This document shows, in pieces, positions 35,888-46,018 of a stretch of 64,000 nt of DNA. Both the position numbers and the translations under genes were made by a program. The notes under the pieces are model-generated. The model was not told where the DNA came from. It did not search any database and saw nothing but the letters and a program-made list of their open reading frames with translations. How positions within the stretch are numbered: position 1 is the stretch's first letter; each line of letters starts with the position of its first letter. The DNA comes from Polaribacter sp. (lineage in GTDB: Bacteria; Bacteroidota; Bacteroidia; Flavobacteriales; Flavobacteriaceae): NCBI GenBank assembly GCA_028343155.1, contig JAOLXX010000001.1, positions 1 through 64,000 on the forward strand, given 5' to 3'.

Positions 35888-37102
35888 TTAAGAAAGCATC
35901 ATTACTGCTCTTTTAAGACTTGTAATAAAAACATCGATTTCTTCTTTTGTGTTGTAAAAAGAAAAGGAAGCTCTGACGGTTCCTGGTATTTGATAGAAAT
36001 CCATAATGGGCTGTGCACAATGGTGTCCTGTTCTCACCGCTACGCCAAGTTTATCTAAAATGGCACCAATATCATACGGATGAATTTCACCCACGTTAAA
36101 AGAGATGACAGCCGTCTTTTTAGCAGTGGTTCCGTATATTTTTACGCCTTCAATTTTTAAGAGTTCTTGTGTTCCGTATACTAACAGTTCGTGTTCATAA
36201 GAAGCAATGTTTTCAAAACCCACTGCGTTCATATAATCTAGCCCAGCTCCAAAAGCAATTCCACCACAAATATTGGGTGTTCCTGCTTCAAATTTATGAG
36301 GCAAACCTGCATAGGTAGTTTTTTCGAAAGTAACAGTATCTATCATTTCTCCACCACCTTGGTAAGGAGGAAGTTTTTCTAACCATTCTTGTTTTCCGTA
36401 TAATAAACCAACTCCTGTTGGGCCACATAATTTATGGGCAGAAGCTACATAAAAATCAACATTTAAAGCTTGTACATCTGGTTTTATGTGTGGAGTAGCT
36501 TGCGCTCCATCAATTAAAACTGCAGCGCCAAATTTATGCGCTTTTTCAATAATTTCTTTAACAGGGTTTACGGTTCCTAAAGCATTAGAAACATGATTAC
36601 AAAACACAAGTTTCGTTTTTTCATTTAATAAATTATCATATACATCTATTTGTAAAGAACCATCCTCATTCATAGGAATTACCTTTAAAATAGCACCCGT
36701 TTTTTCACATAACATTTGCCAAGGCACAATATTAGAATGGTGTTCTAAAGCAGAAACAATCACTTCATCACCTTTTTTTAAAAGCGTTTCAAAGCCAGCA
36801 GCAACCATATTGATACTGTGCGTTGTGCCAGAAGTTAAAATAATTTCATAGGCTTCTTTTGCATTAAAATGCTGTTGTACTTTGATTCGTGCTTCTTCAT
36901 ATTTATCTGTAGCCTCTTGACTCAGCGTATGCACACCTCTGTGAATATTAGAATTGTAATTACTGTAATAAGCAACAATCGTGTCAATAACAACTTGTGG
37001 CGTTTGTGAAGTTGCCGCATTATCAAAATATACTAAAGGTTTTCCATGAACAGTTCTTTTTAGAATGGGAAAATCTTCACGAATTTTGGCAACATTTATC
37101 AT
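35888..37102 (-). CDS. sufS: Cysteine desulfurase SufS
   Basis: SufS takes sulfur from cysteine with PLP for iron-sulfur cluster assembly. The 404-residue protein has GKPLVYFDNAATSQTPQVV, the PLP-lysine motif VASAHKLCGPTGVGLLYG (about 222-239) and the active-site Cys in AVRTGHHCAQPIMDFY (about 357-372). The gene is separated from sufBCD by the oppositely oriented serine hydrolase gene and has its own -7 element. SufE or SufU is not seen in the window. Confidence 0.95.
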   Translation of the reverse strand: MINVAKIREDFPILKRTVHGKPLVYFDNAATSQTPQVVIDTIVAYYSNYNSNIHRGVHTLSQEATDKYEEARIKVQQHFNAKEAYEIILTSGTTHSINMVAAGFETLLKKGDEVIVSALEHHSNIVPWQMLCEKTGAILKVIPMNEDGSLQIDVYDNLLNEKTKLVFCNHVSNALGTVNPVKEIIEKAHKFGAAVLIDGAQATPHIKPDVQALNVDFYVASAHKLCGPTGVGLLYGKQEWLEKLPPYQGGGEMIDTVTFEKTTYAGLPHKFEAGTPNICGGIAFGAGLDYMNAVGFENIASYEHELLVYGTQELLKIEGVKIYGTTAKKTAVISFNVGEIHPYDIGAILDKLGVAVRTGHHCAQPIMDFYQIPGTVRASFSFYNTKEEIDVFITSLKRAVMMLS

Positions 37103-37122
37103 AGGAATGTTATTTTATAGAA

Positions 37123-37130
37123 CAAAGATA
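37123..37130 (-). promoter_or_regulatory. -7 promoter element of sufS
   Basis: On the minus strand TATCTTTG lies 20 bases upstream of the sufS ATG at 37102, matching TAnnTTTG exactly. It shows sufS can be transcribed on its own. Confidence 0.6.
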
Positions 37131-37306
37131 AACCATGAAGCTTTAAACTGATGGAAAAGACAATATGATTTTCTTATTTTTACATAAATAATACTAATTT
37201 AATAACCTAATGCAGACCTATAAATTTTAATGTATGACGCTGAGCAATGTTTTAAGAAGGGCTTACTGAGCCAGTTAAACATAAAGCAGTATAAACTATA
37301 TTTTTA

Positions 37307-38626
37307 ATGAAAATTTTTAAGAGAATTTTACTTTTATTTGCTGTTGTAATCACAATTTTAGTGGTTTACAATTATTCAAAATTGAACATTTTAGCAGGTT
37401 ATTCTGCAAAAAACACCGCTTCGGCTGTTTTTATTGCAGAGAGAACTTTAGCCTTTACAGACCGAACTGACAATAATTTTTCACCCGTAAATTTGGCTTC
37501 AAACACGATTGATTTAGAAAAGAAGAGAGCAACCTCTTCTGTTTTTGGACTTTTGACAAGAAAGGCAGTATTTAGAGAAGGTTTAGGGAGTGTTTTAACA
37601 TTGGATGAAAAAGATGAAACAGCAAAATACATAGTCCCTAAAAGAGTTACTATGAGCAACACAGCTCCTTATCCATACGGAAATGGAATGCAAAAGGACA
37701 CCCTGTTTTCAACGATAAACTATCAAAAATTGAATATTGTAATGGATTCAGTATTCGAAAAAAAGAATAAAACAAGAGCAGTAATTGTTCTTTATAAAGA
37801 TCAAATTATTTCAGAAAAGTATGCGGAAGGATTTCATAATAAATCTAAAATTTTAGGATGGTCGATGACCAAGAGTATTTTGAGTACTGTCTTTGGAGTG
37901 CTGCAATACCAAGGGAAAATTAATGTGCAAGACAAGGCACCAATTGCCTCTTGGCAGAAGGATGCGCGAAAAGAGATCACCATTCATAATTTATTACAAA
38001 TGAACTCTGGTTTAGCATGGGATGAAAATTACGATGAAATTTCTGACGTGACTAAAATGTTATTTTTAGAGCGCGATATGACAAAGATGCAAGAAAATAA
38101 ACCTTTCATTGGTGCTCCAAATGAAACCTGGAATTATTCTTCTGGAACAACTAATTTATTATCAGGAATTTTAAGAGGTCAGTTTAAAACACACCAAGCC
38201 TATTTAGATTTTTGGTATGCAGATTTTATTGATAAGATAGGAATGCATTCCATGGTTTTAGAAGCTGATTTAAGTGGGAATTATGTAGCGTCATCTTATG
38301 CTTGGGCAACAGCTAGAGATTGGGGAAAATTTGGGTTGTTATATCTTCATAATGGAAATTGGAACGGCACACAACTCTTTTCCAAAGATTGGGTAGATTA
38401 TATAACCACGCCAACACCAACGTCTAACGGAACTTATGGTGCACAATTTTGGTTAAATACAAAAAACCTATTCAAAGATGTTCCAAAGAACATGTATTTT
38501 GCTGATGGTTATCATGGTCAAAGGGTCTACGTTTTACCTAGTCAAGAAATGGTAATAGTACGTTTTGGTTTGTCTAATTTTGATGAAAACGAGTTTTTGA
38601 AAGGGGTTTTAGAAAGTGTAAAATAG
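37307..38626 (+). CDS. Serine hydrolase of the beta-lactamase (S12) family
   Basis: The 439-residue protein has an N-terminal membrane anchor or signal (ILLLFAVVITILVVYNY) and a penicillin-binding-like fold. The nucleophile motif SMTK (SxxK) lies in LGWSMTKSILSTVFGVLQYQ (about 184-203), followed by the tyrosine motif YSSGTTNLLSGI and by HGQRVYVLPSQEMVIVR near the end. It may act on peptidoglycan-type or ester substrates; true beta-lactamase activity is not implied. It is oriented against the suf genes that flank it, an apparent insertion into the suf cluster. Confidence 0.85.
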   Translation: MKIFKRILLLFAVVITILVVYNYSKLNILAGYSAKNTASAVFIAERTLAFTDRTDNNFSPVNLASNTIDLEKKRATSSVFGLLTRKAVFREGLGSVLTLDEKDETAKYIVPKRVTMSNTAPYPYGNGMQKDTLFSTINYQKLNIVMDSVFEKKNKTRAVIVLYKDQIISEKYAEGFHNKSKILGWSMTKSILSTVFGVLQYQGKINVQDKAPIASWQKDARKEITIHNLLQMNSGLAWDENYDEISDVTKMLFLERDMTKMQENKPFIGAPNETWNYSSGTTNLLSGILRGQFKTHQAYLDFWYADFIDKIGMHSMVLEADLSGNYVASSYAWATARDWGKFGLLYLHNGNWNGTQLFSKDWVDYITTPTPTSNGTYGAQFWLNTKNLFKDVPKNMYFADGYHGQRVYVLPSQEMVIVRFGLSNFDENEFLKGVLESVK

Positions 38627-38649
38627 TCGATTTTTTTAATTCACAAAAA

Positions 38650-38676
38650 AACCACGCAAATAGCGTGGTTAAATTT
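38650..38676. terminator. Terminator between the hydrolase and sufD
   Basis: AACCACGC (38650-38657) pairs with GCGTGGTT (38663-38670) over a five-base loop. T-rich sequence follows and A-rich sequence precedes, so it can work for both convergent genes. Confidence 0.85.
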
Positions 38677-38699
38677 TTATACAAAAAGTAACTTGTTGC

Positions 38700-40013
38700 C
38701 TATAAATCAAAACCAATATCAACGCCTAATTTTTCAGCGATTAACTTGGTAATTCGTTGTTTTACTTCTGGTATTTTTACACTTTCTAAAACCGTGTTTG
38801 CAAAGGCATACATTAATAATGCTTTCCCTTCTTTCCTGGGAATTCCACGTTGTTGCATATAAAATAATGCAGCATCATCTAATTGTCCAATTGTACAACC
38901 ATGAGAACATTTTACATCATCAGCAAATATTTCGAGTTGTGGTTTGGCATTGATCGTTGCTTTATCACTTATTAAAATATTATTATTTTGCTGATATGCA
39001 TTTGTTTTTTGAGCTTCCTTATCTACAACAACTTTACCATTAAATACGGCTGTGGCGCGCTCATCATAAATTCCTTTATAATCTTGATGACTTTCACAAT
39101 TAGGTTCAATATGATGCACTAAAGTATGGTGATCTACGTGTTGTTTTCCTTCAATAATTGTTATTCCTTTTAAAATAGAATCAATGTGTTCTCCTCTTTG
39201 ATAAAAGTTTAGGTTATTTCTAGTAATGTTTCCACCAAAAGAAAAAGTATGTACAGAAACAACACTATTCGATTTCTGCTCGATATAAGTATTGTCTATC
39301 AAAGAAGCATTTGTAGCATCGTTTTGAATTTTATAAAGGTCGACAGTTGCGTCTTTTGCTGCAAAAATTTCCGTTACAGCATTTGTTAAAGCAGGATGAG
39401 AGGTTAAACTTTGATGACGTTCTATGATTTGAACGTGTGCATTCTGTTCAACGACAATTAAATTTCTAGGCTGTAACAAGATTGCCGCTTCAGAGCCAGT
39501 CGTAAAATTGAGGATCTGAATTGGTTTTTCTACTTCAACATTTTTAGGAATGTAGATGTAAGCACCTTCATTTGCAAAAGCTGTGTTTAGAGAGGTTAAA
39601 TTGTCTTGTTTTGCTATTTTATTGAAGTAGTTTTCAATGACAGCTTTGTATTTTGGTTTCGCCAATGCAGAAGACATTAAGCAAACATCAAAAGTATCAT
39701 GGGTCGTTTCTGATAAGAAGGAGCTGTATTTTCCATCAATAAAAACAAGTTTATATGCATCAATATCATCGATAAAATACTTTTTTACATCTGCTAATTC
39801 AATCGTGTTTTCTTTTTCTGGAAATAAGCTGTAATCTTCCTTTAAAACAGCGTTTAAAGAAGTGTATTTCCATGCTTCTAATTTTTTAGTAGGGAAACCT
39901 AAATCTTCAAAATTTTGAAGTGCTTTTGATCTTATTTCGTGTATGTCAGAATTCATGTCTACTTTGTTTTCAAAAGCAACATAAGAGGATACTATTTTTT
40001 CTTTTAATTCCAT
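38700..40013 (-). CDS. sufD: Fe-S assembly scaffold subunit SufD
   Basis: SufD pairs with SufB and SufC as the scaffold that builds iron-sulfur clusters. The 437-residue protein has the typical SufD beta-helix with the C-terminal segments HHIEPNCESHQDYKGIYDER, VDKEAQKTNAYQQNNNILIS and DDVKCSHGCTIGQLDDAALFYMQQRGI, including the conserved His and Cys-His motif. It is the last of sufA-sufB-sufC-sufD on this strand, 66 bases after sufC. Confidence 0.95.
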   Translation of the reverse strand: MELKEKIVSSYVAFENKVDMNSDIHEIRSKALQNFEDLGFPTKKLEAWKYTSLNAVLKEDYSLFPEKENTIELADVKKYFIDDIDAYKLVFIDGKYSSFLSETTHDTFDVCLMSSALAKPKYKAVIENYFNKIAKQDNLTSLNTAFANEGAYIYIPKNVEVEKPIQILNFTTGSEAAILLQPRNLIVVEQNAHVQIIERHQSLTSHPALTNAVTEIFAAKDATVDLYKIQNDATNASLIDNTYIEQKSNSVVSVHTFSFGGNITRNNLNFYQRGEHIDSILKGITIIEGKQHVDHHTLVHHIEPNCESHQDYKGIYDERATAVFNGKVVVDKEAQKTNAYQQNNNILISDKATINAKPQLEIFADDVKCSHGCTIGQLDDAALFYMQQRGIPRKEGKALLMYAFANTVLESVKIPEVKQRITKLIAEKLGVDIGFDL

Positions 40014-40079
40014 TGTTTTTCTAGTTTGAAAGTTAAAAAGTTAATGACTTAACCTTATAAACTTTAAGAACTCTGTTTA

Positions 40080-40829
40080 CTAAACCAATTCTTGTTTTAT
40101 CCAATCATACCCTTTTGCCTCTAACTCTAAAGCTAAAGAAGCATCGCCAGATTTCACGATTTTACCATCATATAAAACATGAACAAAATCAGGAACAATA
40201 TAATCTAATAAACGTTGGTAATGCGTAATTACAATTACTGCATTGTCTTTAGATTTTAATTTATTTACTCCGTTTGCAACAATACGCAAAGCGTCAATAT
40301 CCAAACCAGAATCTGTTTCATCTAAGATGGCTAACTTTGGTTCCAACATTGCCATTTGGAATATTTCATTACGTTTCTTTTCGCCTCCCGAAAAACCTTC
40401 GTTTAAAGAACGAGACAAAAATTTGCGGTCTATTTCTAATAATTCAGATTTCTCACGAATTTTTTTTAACATGTCTTTTGCAGGCATATCTTCTAGACCT
40501 TTTGCTTTTCGAGTTTCGTTGATAGCGGTTTTAATAAAATTTGTAACAGAAACTCCAGGAATTTCAACAGGATATTGAAATGATAAAAAGATCCCATTAT
40601 GAGCTCTTTCTTCGGGTGCTAATTCGCTAATATCTTCCCCATGTAATTCAATGGCTCCGTTTGTAACTTCATACTCTTCTTTTCCTGCAATAATATTCGC
40701 CAATGTGCTTTTTCCAGCACCATTTGGTCCCATAATCGCGTGCACTTCTCCTGCTTTGACTTCTAAATTCAATCCATTTAAAATTGATTTATCATCGATA
40801 CTTGCTTGTAAATTTTCTATTTTTAACAT
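40080..40829 (-). CDS. sufC: Fe-S assembly ATPase SufC
   Basis: SufC is the ABC-type ATPase that powers the SufBC2D scaffold. The 249-residue protein has Walker A GPNGAGKSTLANIIAG (about 34-49), the signature EGFSGGEKKRNEIFQMAMLEP (about 144-164), Walker B LAILDETDSGLDIDAL and the H-loop VITHYQRLL. It lies between sufB (126-base gap) and sufD (66-base gap). Its upstream gap carries a degenerate GGCTTTTAGCTTTTGGCT repeat. Confidence 0.96.
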   Translation of the reverse strand: MLKIENLQASIDDKSILNGLNLEVKAGEVHAIMGPNGAGKSTLANIIAGKEEYEVTNGAIELHGEDISELAPEERAHNGIFLSFQYPVEIPGVSVTNFIKTAINETRKAKGLEDMPAKDMLKKIREKSELLEIDRKFLSRSLNEGFSGGEKKRNEIFQMAMLEPKLAILDETDSGLDIDALRIVANGVNKLKSKDNAVIVITHYQRLLDYIVPDFVHVLYDGKIVKSGDASLALELEAKGYDWIKQELV

Positions 40830-40955
40830 TCTATTTATACTATTGGCTTTTAGCTTTTGGCTATAAGCATTATTTAATAATTGATATTTTTTGTTTATCT
40901 ATTTGGTCTGTAGTTAAAAACGACTCAGCTCACAAATAAATAAACCTTCAAAAGT

Positions 40956-42401
40956 TTAACCTACGGAACCCTCTAAACTAATTTCCAACAACTTCTGCGC
41001 TTCGACGGCAAACTCCATTGGCAATTTATTCAACACTTCTTTACTAAATCCGTTTACAATTAATGCAATTGCTTTTTCAGTATCAATTCCACGTTGATTA
41101 CAGTAAAATAATTGTTCTTCACCAATTTTACTTGTCGTTGCTTCGTGTTCTATTTGAGCTGACTTATTTTTCACTTCAATATAAGGAAACGTGTGTGCTC
41201 CACATGCATTTCCCATCAATAGAGAGTCACATTGAGAAAAATTACGAGCATTTTCTGCTCTAGAATTTATTTGAACTAATCCTCTATAAGAATTTTGAGA
41301 ATGTCCTGCAGAGATTCCTTTAGAAATAATAGTTGACTTGGTGTTTTTACCCAAGTGAATCATTTTTGTTCCTGTATCTGCTTGTTGATGATTATTGGTC
41401 ACTGCAATTGAGTAAAACTCACCTACAGAATTATTCCCTTTCAAAATACAAGAAGGATATTTCCATGTTACAGCAGAACCTGTTTCTACTTGTGTCCATG
41501 AAATTTTTGCATTGTTTTCGCAAATACCCCTTTTGGTTACAAAATTATAAACACCACCTTTTCCTTCTTTATTTCCTGGATACCAGTTTTGTACGGTAGA
41601 ATATTTAATTTCTGCATCGTCTAAAGCTATTAATTCTACAACTGCAGCATGTAATTGATTTTCATCTCTACTTGGTGCCGTACAGCCCTCCAGATAGGAA
41701 ACGAAACTTCCCTTGTCTGCAACAACCAACGTTCTTTCAAACTGGCCTGTTCCTCCTTCATTAATCCTAAAATAGGTAGATAATTCCATAGGACAACGAA
41801 CGCCTTTTGGAATGTAACAAAAAGAGCCATCAGAAAAAACGGCCGAATTTAATGCTGCATAAAAATTGTCTGTTGTGGGAACAACACTCCCTAAATATTT
41901 TTTAACTAATGCAGGATGTTCTTGAATTGCTTCAGAAATTGGCATAAAAATGATCCCTTTTTCGCCTAATGTTTTCTTAAAAGTAGTTGCTACAGAAACA
42001 GAGTCCATTACAATATCTACGGCAACATTGGCTAACTTTTTTTGTTCATCCAGAGAAATTCCTAAACGCTTAAAAGTGTCTAGTAATTCTGGATCTACTT
42101 CATCTAAAGAATTTAATTTTGGTTTTTCTTTTGGTGCAGAGTAATACGCAATGTCCTGAAATTTTGGTTTTTCATAACGAACATTTGCCCATTCTGGTTC
42201 CTCCATTTTTTCCCAAACTCTAAAGGCCTCTAACCGCCAATCAGTCATCCACTGTGGCTCGTTTTTCTTTTTAGAAATTGCAATTACTACCTCTTCATTC
42301 AATCCTTTTGCAAAGGTTTCACTTTCAATATCTGTATAAAAACCGTATTTATATTCTTGGGTTTCTAATTCTTTTTCTAAATCGTCTTCTGTATATTTCA
42401 T
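40956..42401 (-). CDS. sufB: Fe-S assembly scaffold subunit SufB
   Basis: SufB is the main scaffold for nascent iron-sulfur clusters and accepts sulfur from SufE or SufS. The 481-residue protein shows [40 protein letters not shown] (with the conserved Cys) and [20 protein letters not shown], followed by the C-terminal helical domain. Length is normal. It is 106 bases downstream of sufA and is probably transcribed with it. Confidence 0.96.
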   Translation of the reverse strand: MKYTEDDLEKELETQEYKYGFYTDIESETFAKGLNEEVVIAISKKKNEPQWMTDWRLEAFRVWEKMEEPEWANVRYEKPKFQDIAYYSAPKEKPKLNSLDEVDPELLDTFKRLGISLDEQKKLANVAVDIVMDSVSVATTFKKTLGEKGIIFMPISEAIQEHPALVKKYLGSVVPTTDNFYAALNSAVFSDGSFCYIPKGVRCPMELSTYFRINEGGTGQFERTLVVADKGSFVSYLEGCTAPSRDENQLHAAVVELIALDDAEIKYSTVQNWYPGNKEGKGGVYNFVTKRGICENNAKISWTQVETGSAVTWKYPSCILKGNNSVGEFYSIAVTNNHQQADTGTKMIHLGKNTKSTIISKGISAGHSQNSYRGLVQINSRAENARNFSQCDSLLMGNACGAHTFPYIEVKNKSAQIEHEATTSKIGEEQLFYCNQRGIDTEKAIALIVNGFSKEVLNKLPMEFAVEAQKLLEISLEGSVG

Positions 42402-42507
42402 AGTTATTAAAAGATTTAATAAATCTGACTCTTTCTTAAATAGTTAATGAATCTCAATAATTGTTTAGAGATATTTTTACTCTCAATTACTAAATTCTTG
42501 TAGTTTT

Positions 42508-42837
42508 TTACAAACTAAAGGACTCTCCACATCCACATGTTCTGTTTGCGTTTGGATTGTTAAATACAAATCCTTTTCCGTTTAATCCTCCTGAGAATTC
42601 TAAAGTAGTTCCTACGAGATACAAAAAACTTTTTTTGTCTACAATAATTTTTACATCATTTTCTTCAAAAACTCTATCGTTTTCTTCTTTTTTATTATCA
42701 AATGATAAGTCATAGGACAAACCTGAACAACCACCACTTTTTACACCAACTCTCACAAAATCTTTCGTTACATCAAAACCGTCATCGGTCATTAATTGTT
42801 CGACTTTTTTCTTTGCTGTGTCTGAAACTTTTATCAT
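42508..42837 (-). CDS. sufA: Iron-sulfur carrier protein, A-type (SufA/IscA-like)
   Basis: A-type carriers pass Fe-S clusters to targets. The 109-residue protein has the family's three cysteines: SGGCSGLSYDL (about 35-45) and the terminal NRTCGCGESFSL. The longer frame begins at 42879, but those 14 codons contain a -7 promoter element, so the start is taken as MIKVSDTAKKK at 42837. Being first in the suf cluster it is called sufA; an ErpA-like role cannot be excluded. Confidence 0.9.
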   Translation of the reverse strand: MIKVSDTAKKKVEQLMTDDGFDVTKDFVRVGVKSGGCSGLSYDLSFDNKKEENDRVFEENDVKIIVDKKSFLYLVGTTLEFSGGLNGKGFVFNNPNANRTCGCGESFSL

Positions 42838-42868
42838 AATTTTATATAGATTAAATCTAAATAGCATG

Positions 42869-42876
42869 CAAATATA
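42869..42876 (-). promoter_or_regulatory. -7 promoter element of the sufABCD operon
   Basis: On the minus strand TATATTTG lies 31 bases upstream of the ATG at 42837, inside the longer open frame, and a CTG at the -33 position (42896-42898) is a near match. It supports the shorter start. Confidence 0.6.
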
Positions 42877-43107
42877 CAATATAAGTCGCAGAAAACAGCG
42901 AAACTTTCATTAACAAATATGATATATGAATTGGTTTTATTGATTCTGTTGTATAGGGCGATTCTTGATGAAATTATAATTGGTAAGAGCCAGCAAAAAA
43001 AACTTTAAAATAGTAGGATTTGTGCAGGTATGTATAACCAACAAGATTTTTAAAAGTTAAAGGATTGATAATAATTGGTGTTTCCTATTTATTGGAATGA
43101 TGATTGT

Positions 43108-44679
43108 TTAGTTTGAATTTTCTATTTCGATTACTTTTTGTAGCATTTTATCATCTAGATGTATGATTCGGTAAAAACCGACATCGCCAAAAAGAGTATT
43201 TGCAATAGCGGCTTTTAAGTATTTCTTTAAACCTTGTTTAATTTTAAAAGAAGGTGCTGTGCTGTTTTTAAGAGTAGATAAATATTGATTTAAAACAGTT
43301 TCGCTTTTGTCAAAGTCTTTAATAAAATCATCTATTGTCCATTTTTCTAATGACTTTCGATTGCTATCTACATATTTAAAGGCAAAATCATTTATAGAAT
43401 TAAAGTAGGAATTAGAGAAATAAGAAGTGGTATCTATGGGTACAAAAACATCTGGAATAATTCCACCTCCACCATAAACGACTTTCCCTTTTGGAGTAAT
43501 AAATTTTAAGGAATCTACCACTTTTATACTGTCTTTGTTTAATAGTTCTCCACTAGAAATTCTTTCTTGAGATTCTCTGTAGTAATTTTTATTGCCTTTT
43601 TTAGCATATGTTTTTTGAATGGAACGCCCTGTTGGTGTGTAGTAACGAGAAATTGTTAAACGAACGAAAGAACCATCTCCCAAATCCATGTCTTCTTGTA
43701 CAAGTCCTTTTCCAAAAGACCGGCGACCAATAATAGTTCCTTTGTCATTGTCTTGTAAAGCCCCTGCAACAATTTCGGAAGCAGATGCAGAATTTTCATC
43801 AATTAAAACATACAAACCTCCTTTTTCGAAATCGCCTTGAGCCGTTGCAAAGTATTCTTCTGTTTCATTTTTGTTGTTTGTGGTAAACACAATCAAGGTG
43901 TCTTCTTCTAAAAATTCGTCAATAATACGCTCTGCAATGTGAATAAAACCACCCCCGTTTCCTCTGAGATCTAAGACCAAATTGGTCATTCCAGCAGCCA
44001 ACAAGTTGTCTAAAGAAGACTTAAATTCTGTGAAAGCATTTTCTGCAAATCGATTTAGTTTTATATAGCCAAGACGATCGTTGAGCATATAGGCGAGATC
44101 AACACTTTTAATGTTGACTTTTCCACGCGTTACAGCAAGATTAAAAAGAGAATCAGTACTTTTTCTGTAAACTTGAAGTGCAACCCTTGTTCCAGGCTTT
44201 CCTTTTAAATAATTGGGCACTTTGTTGCTAAAGATTTTTTTACCAAATAAAGTATCCTTATCTGCCATTAAAATTCTGTCTCCAGCTTTTATGCCTGCAA
44301 GAATACTTGGCCCCCCTTTGATGGGTTGAATAACAGTAATTGAGTCGTTTATCATACTAAACTGAACACCAATTCCTACGAAATTACCTTGCAACCTTTC
44401 TCTATCTTCTTGTAGGTTTTCTTTAGGAATATATACAGAATGTGGGTCTAATCTACCTAGCATTTGTGTTATTGCTCCGTCTAAAAGTTCGTCAGTATTT
44501 ATAGTGTCTACATACTCTTTTTCAATAAAATTGATGAGTCTTTTTATCTTCTTTTCTTGTGAAGATTTTTTAGTTAAAGAGAATATATCGGTTGGATTTC
44601 CATTTAGAAAATTACCAATGATGATACCAAACACTATAGCAAAAGAAAAGAATATCGGAAAGTTATTTTTATTTTTCAT
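43108..44679 (-). CDS. C-terminal processing peptidase (S41 family)
   Basis: The 523-residue protein has an N-terminal membrane anchor (FPIFFSFAIVFGIIIGNFL), a PDZ domain (about 95-180; GIGVQFSMINDSITVIQPIKGG), and the S41 protease domain. The nucleophile Ser is in DENSASASEIVAGALQDN (near residue 298), and the general-base Lys is in RRSFGKGLVQ. It is likely periplasmic and trims protein C-termini. It overlaps the upstream dCMP deaminase gene by 11 bases and is translated after it. Confidence 0.93.
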   Translation of the reverse strand: MKNKNNFPIFFSFAIVFGIIIGNFLNGNPTDIFSLTKKSSQEKKIKRLINFIEKEYVDTINTDELLDGAITQMLGRLDPHSVYIPKENLQEDRERLQGNFVGIGVQFSMINDSITVIQPIKGGPSILAGIKAGDRILMADKDTLFGKKIFSNKVPNYLKGKPGTRVALQVYRKSTDSLFNLAVTRGKVNIKSVDLAYMLNDRLGYIKLNRFAENAFTEFKSSLDNLLAAGMTNLVLDLRGNGGGFIHIAERIIDEFLEEDTLIVFTTNNKNETEEYFATAQGDFEKGGLYVLIDENSASASEIVAGALQDNDKGTIIGRRSFGKGLVQEDMDLGDGSFVRLTISRYYTPTGRSIQKTYAKKGNKNYYRESQERISSGELLNKDSIKVVDSLKFITPKGKVVYGGGGIIPDVFVPIDTTSYFSNSYFNSINDFAFKYVDSNRKSLEKWTIDDFIKDFDKSETVLNQYLSTLKNSTAPSFKIKQGLKKYLKAAIANTLFGDVGFYRIIHLDDKMLQKVIEIENSN

Positions 44680-45097
44680 AGGGTAAATGCATGATTTCTA
44701 CGCCTGCTTTTTCTAAAAAGTCGATTCCAGATTTATCTTTATATGAGTTTGCAAAAACAACACGATTTATTCCTGCTTGATGAATTAATTTACTGCATTG
44801 TGTGCAAGGAGATAAAGTAATGTATAGCGTAGCTCCTTTTGCAGACTGAGTAGAGGATGCAACTTTTAATATTGCATTGGCTTCTGCATGTAATACTTCC
44901 CATTTTGTTACACCTTCTTCATCTTCACAGCAGTTATCAAAACCAGAAGGCGTTCCGTTAAAGCCATCCGAAATGATCATCCTGTTTTTTACAATCAAAG
45001 CACCGACTTGTTTTCGCTTACAATGGGATAGTTTACCCCATTCAAGAGCCATTTTTAAATAGGCCTTATCATATTTTAATTGTTTTTTTTCAGTCAT
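44669..45097 (-). CDS. Deoxycytidylate deaminase family protein
   Basis: The 142-residue zinc enzyme has the cytidine-deaminase motifs LHAEANAI (about 69-76) and SPCTQCSKLI (about 95-104) that bind zinc with one His and two Cys. It converts dCMP to dUMP for dTMP synthesis in its family; ComE-type members are related. The N-terminal KLSHCKRKQVGALIVKN is typical of dCMP deaminases. It overlaps the peptidase gene by 11 bases. Confidence 0.9.
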   Translation of the reverse strand: MTEKKQLKYDKAYLKMALEWGKLSHCKRKQVGALIVKNRMIISDGFNGTPSGFDNCCEDEEGVTKWEVLHAEANAILKVASSTQSAKGATLYITLSPCTQCSKLIHQAGINRVVFANSYKDKSGIDFLEKAGVEIMHLPYEK

Positions 45098-45213
45098 TAG
45101 GGCGAAAGTAAAAATATTTGCAGAAATAAGACATTAATTAATAAACAAAATTTTGAATAAAAAAGGGTTGTTTCATTTTTGGTTTTCCATTGATGTTCCT
45201 TTTAAATTTCATT

Positions 45214-45795
45214 TTACCAAAATACGCGCGCTAGCATCATTTGCAAAGCAAAACCAATTACAATAGACGAACAAACTAGGATCCAATCTCTTTTGGTAGT
45301 TCTAAAAAAGTGTTGAAGAATTGTTGCAATTATTAAAATTCCTAAAACAATAATAATTTGTGCAGCTTCTATTCCTAAAGCAAATTCTAATAAAGGAAAA
45401 AAGGTATCGTCTCCTTTGCCAACCATTAATTTAAAGTAATTAGAAAAACCAAACCCGTGAATTAAGCCAAAAAAGACCGCAAAAATAAAGTTGGTATTTT
45501 CTTTTCCTGTGGAGGCACTCTTAGCGGTGAAAACATTTACAGTTCCTGTGATAAGAATGGTGAGTGGAATTAAAAACTCAATCAAATTCATTTTTACTTT
45601 TAAAATACCATAGGTAGATAAAGCTAAAGTAAGCGCATGGCCAATTGTAAAAAAAGTAACTAACCAAAGTACTTTTTTCCATTGGTTAAAACTGAAAACA
45701 ACAGTCAAAACTACTAAAAATAAAATATGATCATATGCTGAAAAGTCTAACACATGGTTAAGACCTATTTTAAAGAAAAGGATAAATTCGTTCAT
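45214..45795 (-). CDS. HupE/UreJ-family membrane protein
   Basis: The 193-residue protein has six or so membrane helices, the first in ILFFKIGLNHVLDFSAYDHILFLVVL. It contains the conserved HVLDFxxYDHILF, FFTIGHALTLAL and FGLIHGFGFS motifs of the HupE/UreJ family. Family members are thought to carry nickel or cobalt or to help folding, but Bacteroidota copies lie far from urease and hydrogenase genes; none is in this window. Confidence 0.85.
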   Translation of the reverse strand: MNEFILFFKIGLNHVLDFSAYDHILFLVVLTVVFSFNQWKKVLWLVTFFTIGHALTLALSTYGILKVKMNLIEFLIPLTILITGTVNVFTAKSASTGKENTNFIFAVFFGLIHGFGFSNYFKLMVGKGDDTFFPLLEFALGIEAAQIIIVLGILIIATILQHFFRTTKRDWILVCSSIVIGFALQMMLARVFW

Positions 45796-45979
45796 TTTTT
45801 AATTTTAGGAAATTCAAAGGTATTAAAAACAAATCATTAATACCCCAAACTTTTGAAATGCAGAATTCCTATTTCCTGCAATTTTATTTTATGAAATATT
45901 TAATAAGAAGGTGCTATATTTTCAAATTAATAAAAATTTGATTGCTACGTAAAAACAGCTCAATAAGCAACACAGAAAT

Positions 45980-45993
45980 AAGTAATAATACTT
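45980..45993. promoter_or_regulatory. AAGTA-N4-TACTT operator candidate upstream of nirB
   Basis: AAGTA-ATAA-TACTT, within the wider perfect repeat TAAGTA/TACTTA (45979-45994), lies directly before the -7 element of the nirB stump. The same arrangement occurs at 49216-49229 and nearly so at 48374-48387. I infer it is bound by the NarL-like regulator at 48426-49085. Confidence 0.55.
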
Positions 45994-46000
45994 AATTTTG
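45993..46000 (+). promoter_or_regulatory. -7 promoter element of the nirB stump
   Basis: TAATTTTG matches TAnnTTTG exactly, 18 bases before the ATG at 46019, and overlaps the last base of the dyad operator candidate. A bound regulator would touch RNA polymerase here. Confidence 0.6.
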
Positions 46001-46018
46001 TTTTTTAAATACGTAGTT

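Noticed and set aside
42880..43107. The 228-base gap between the suf operon and the S41 peptidase gene.
   Set aside because: I found no ORF, hairpin with T-run or repeat in it beyond the upstream part of the suf promoter.
45998..46018. A longer nirB start at the TTG at 45998.
   Set aside because: That TTG is part of the -7 promoter element, so it would not be in the mRNA; the ATG at 46019 is used.
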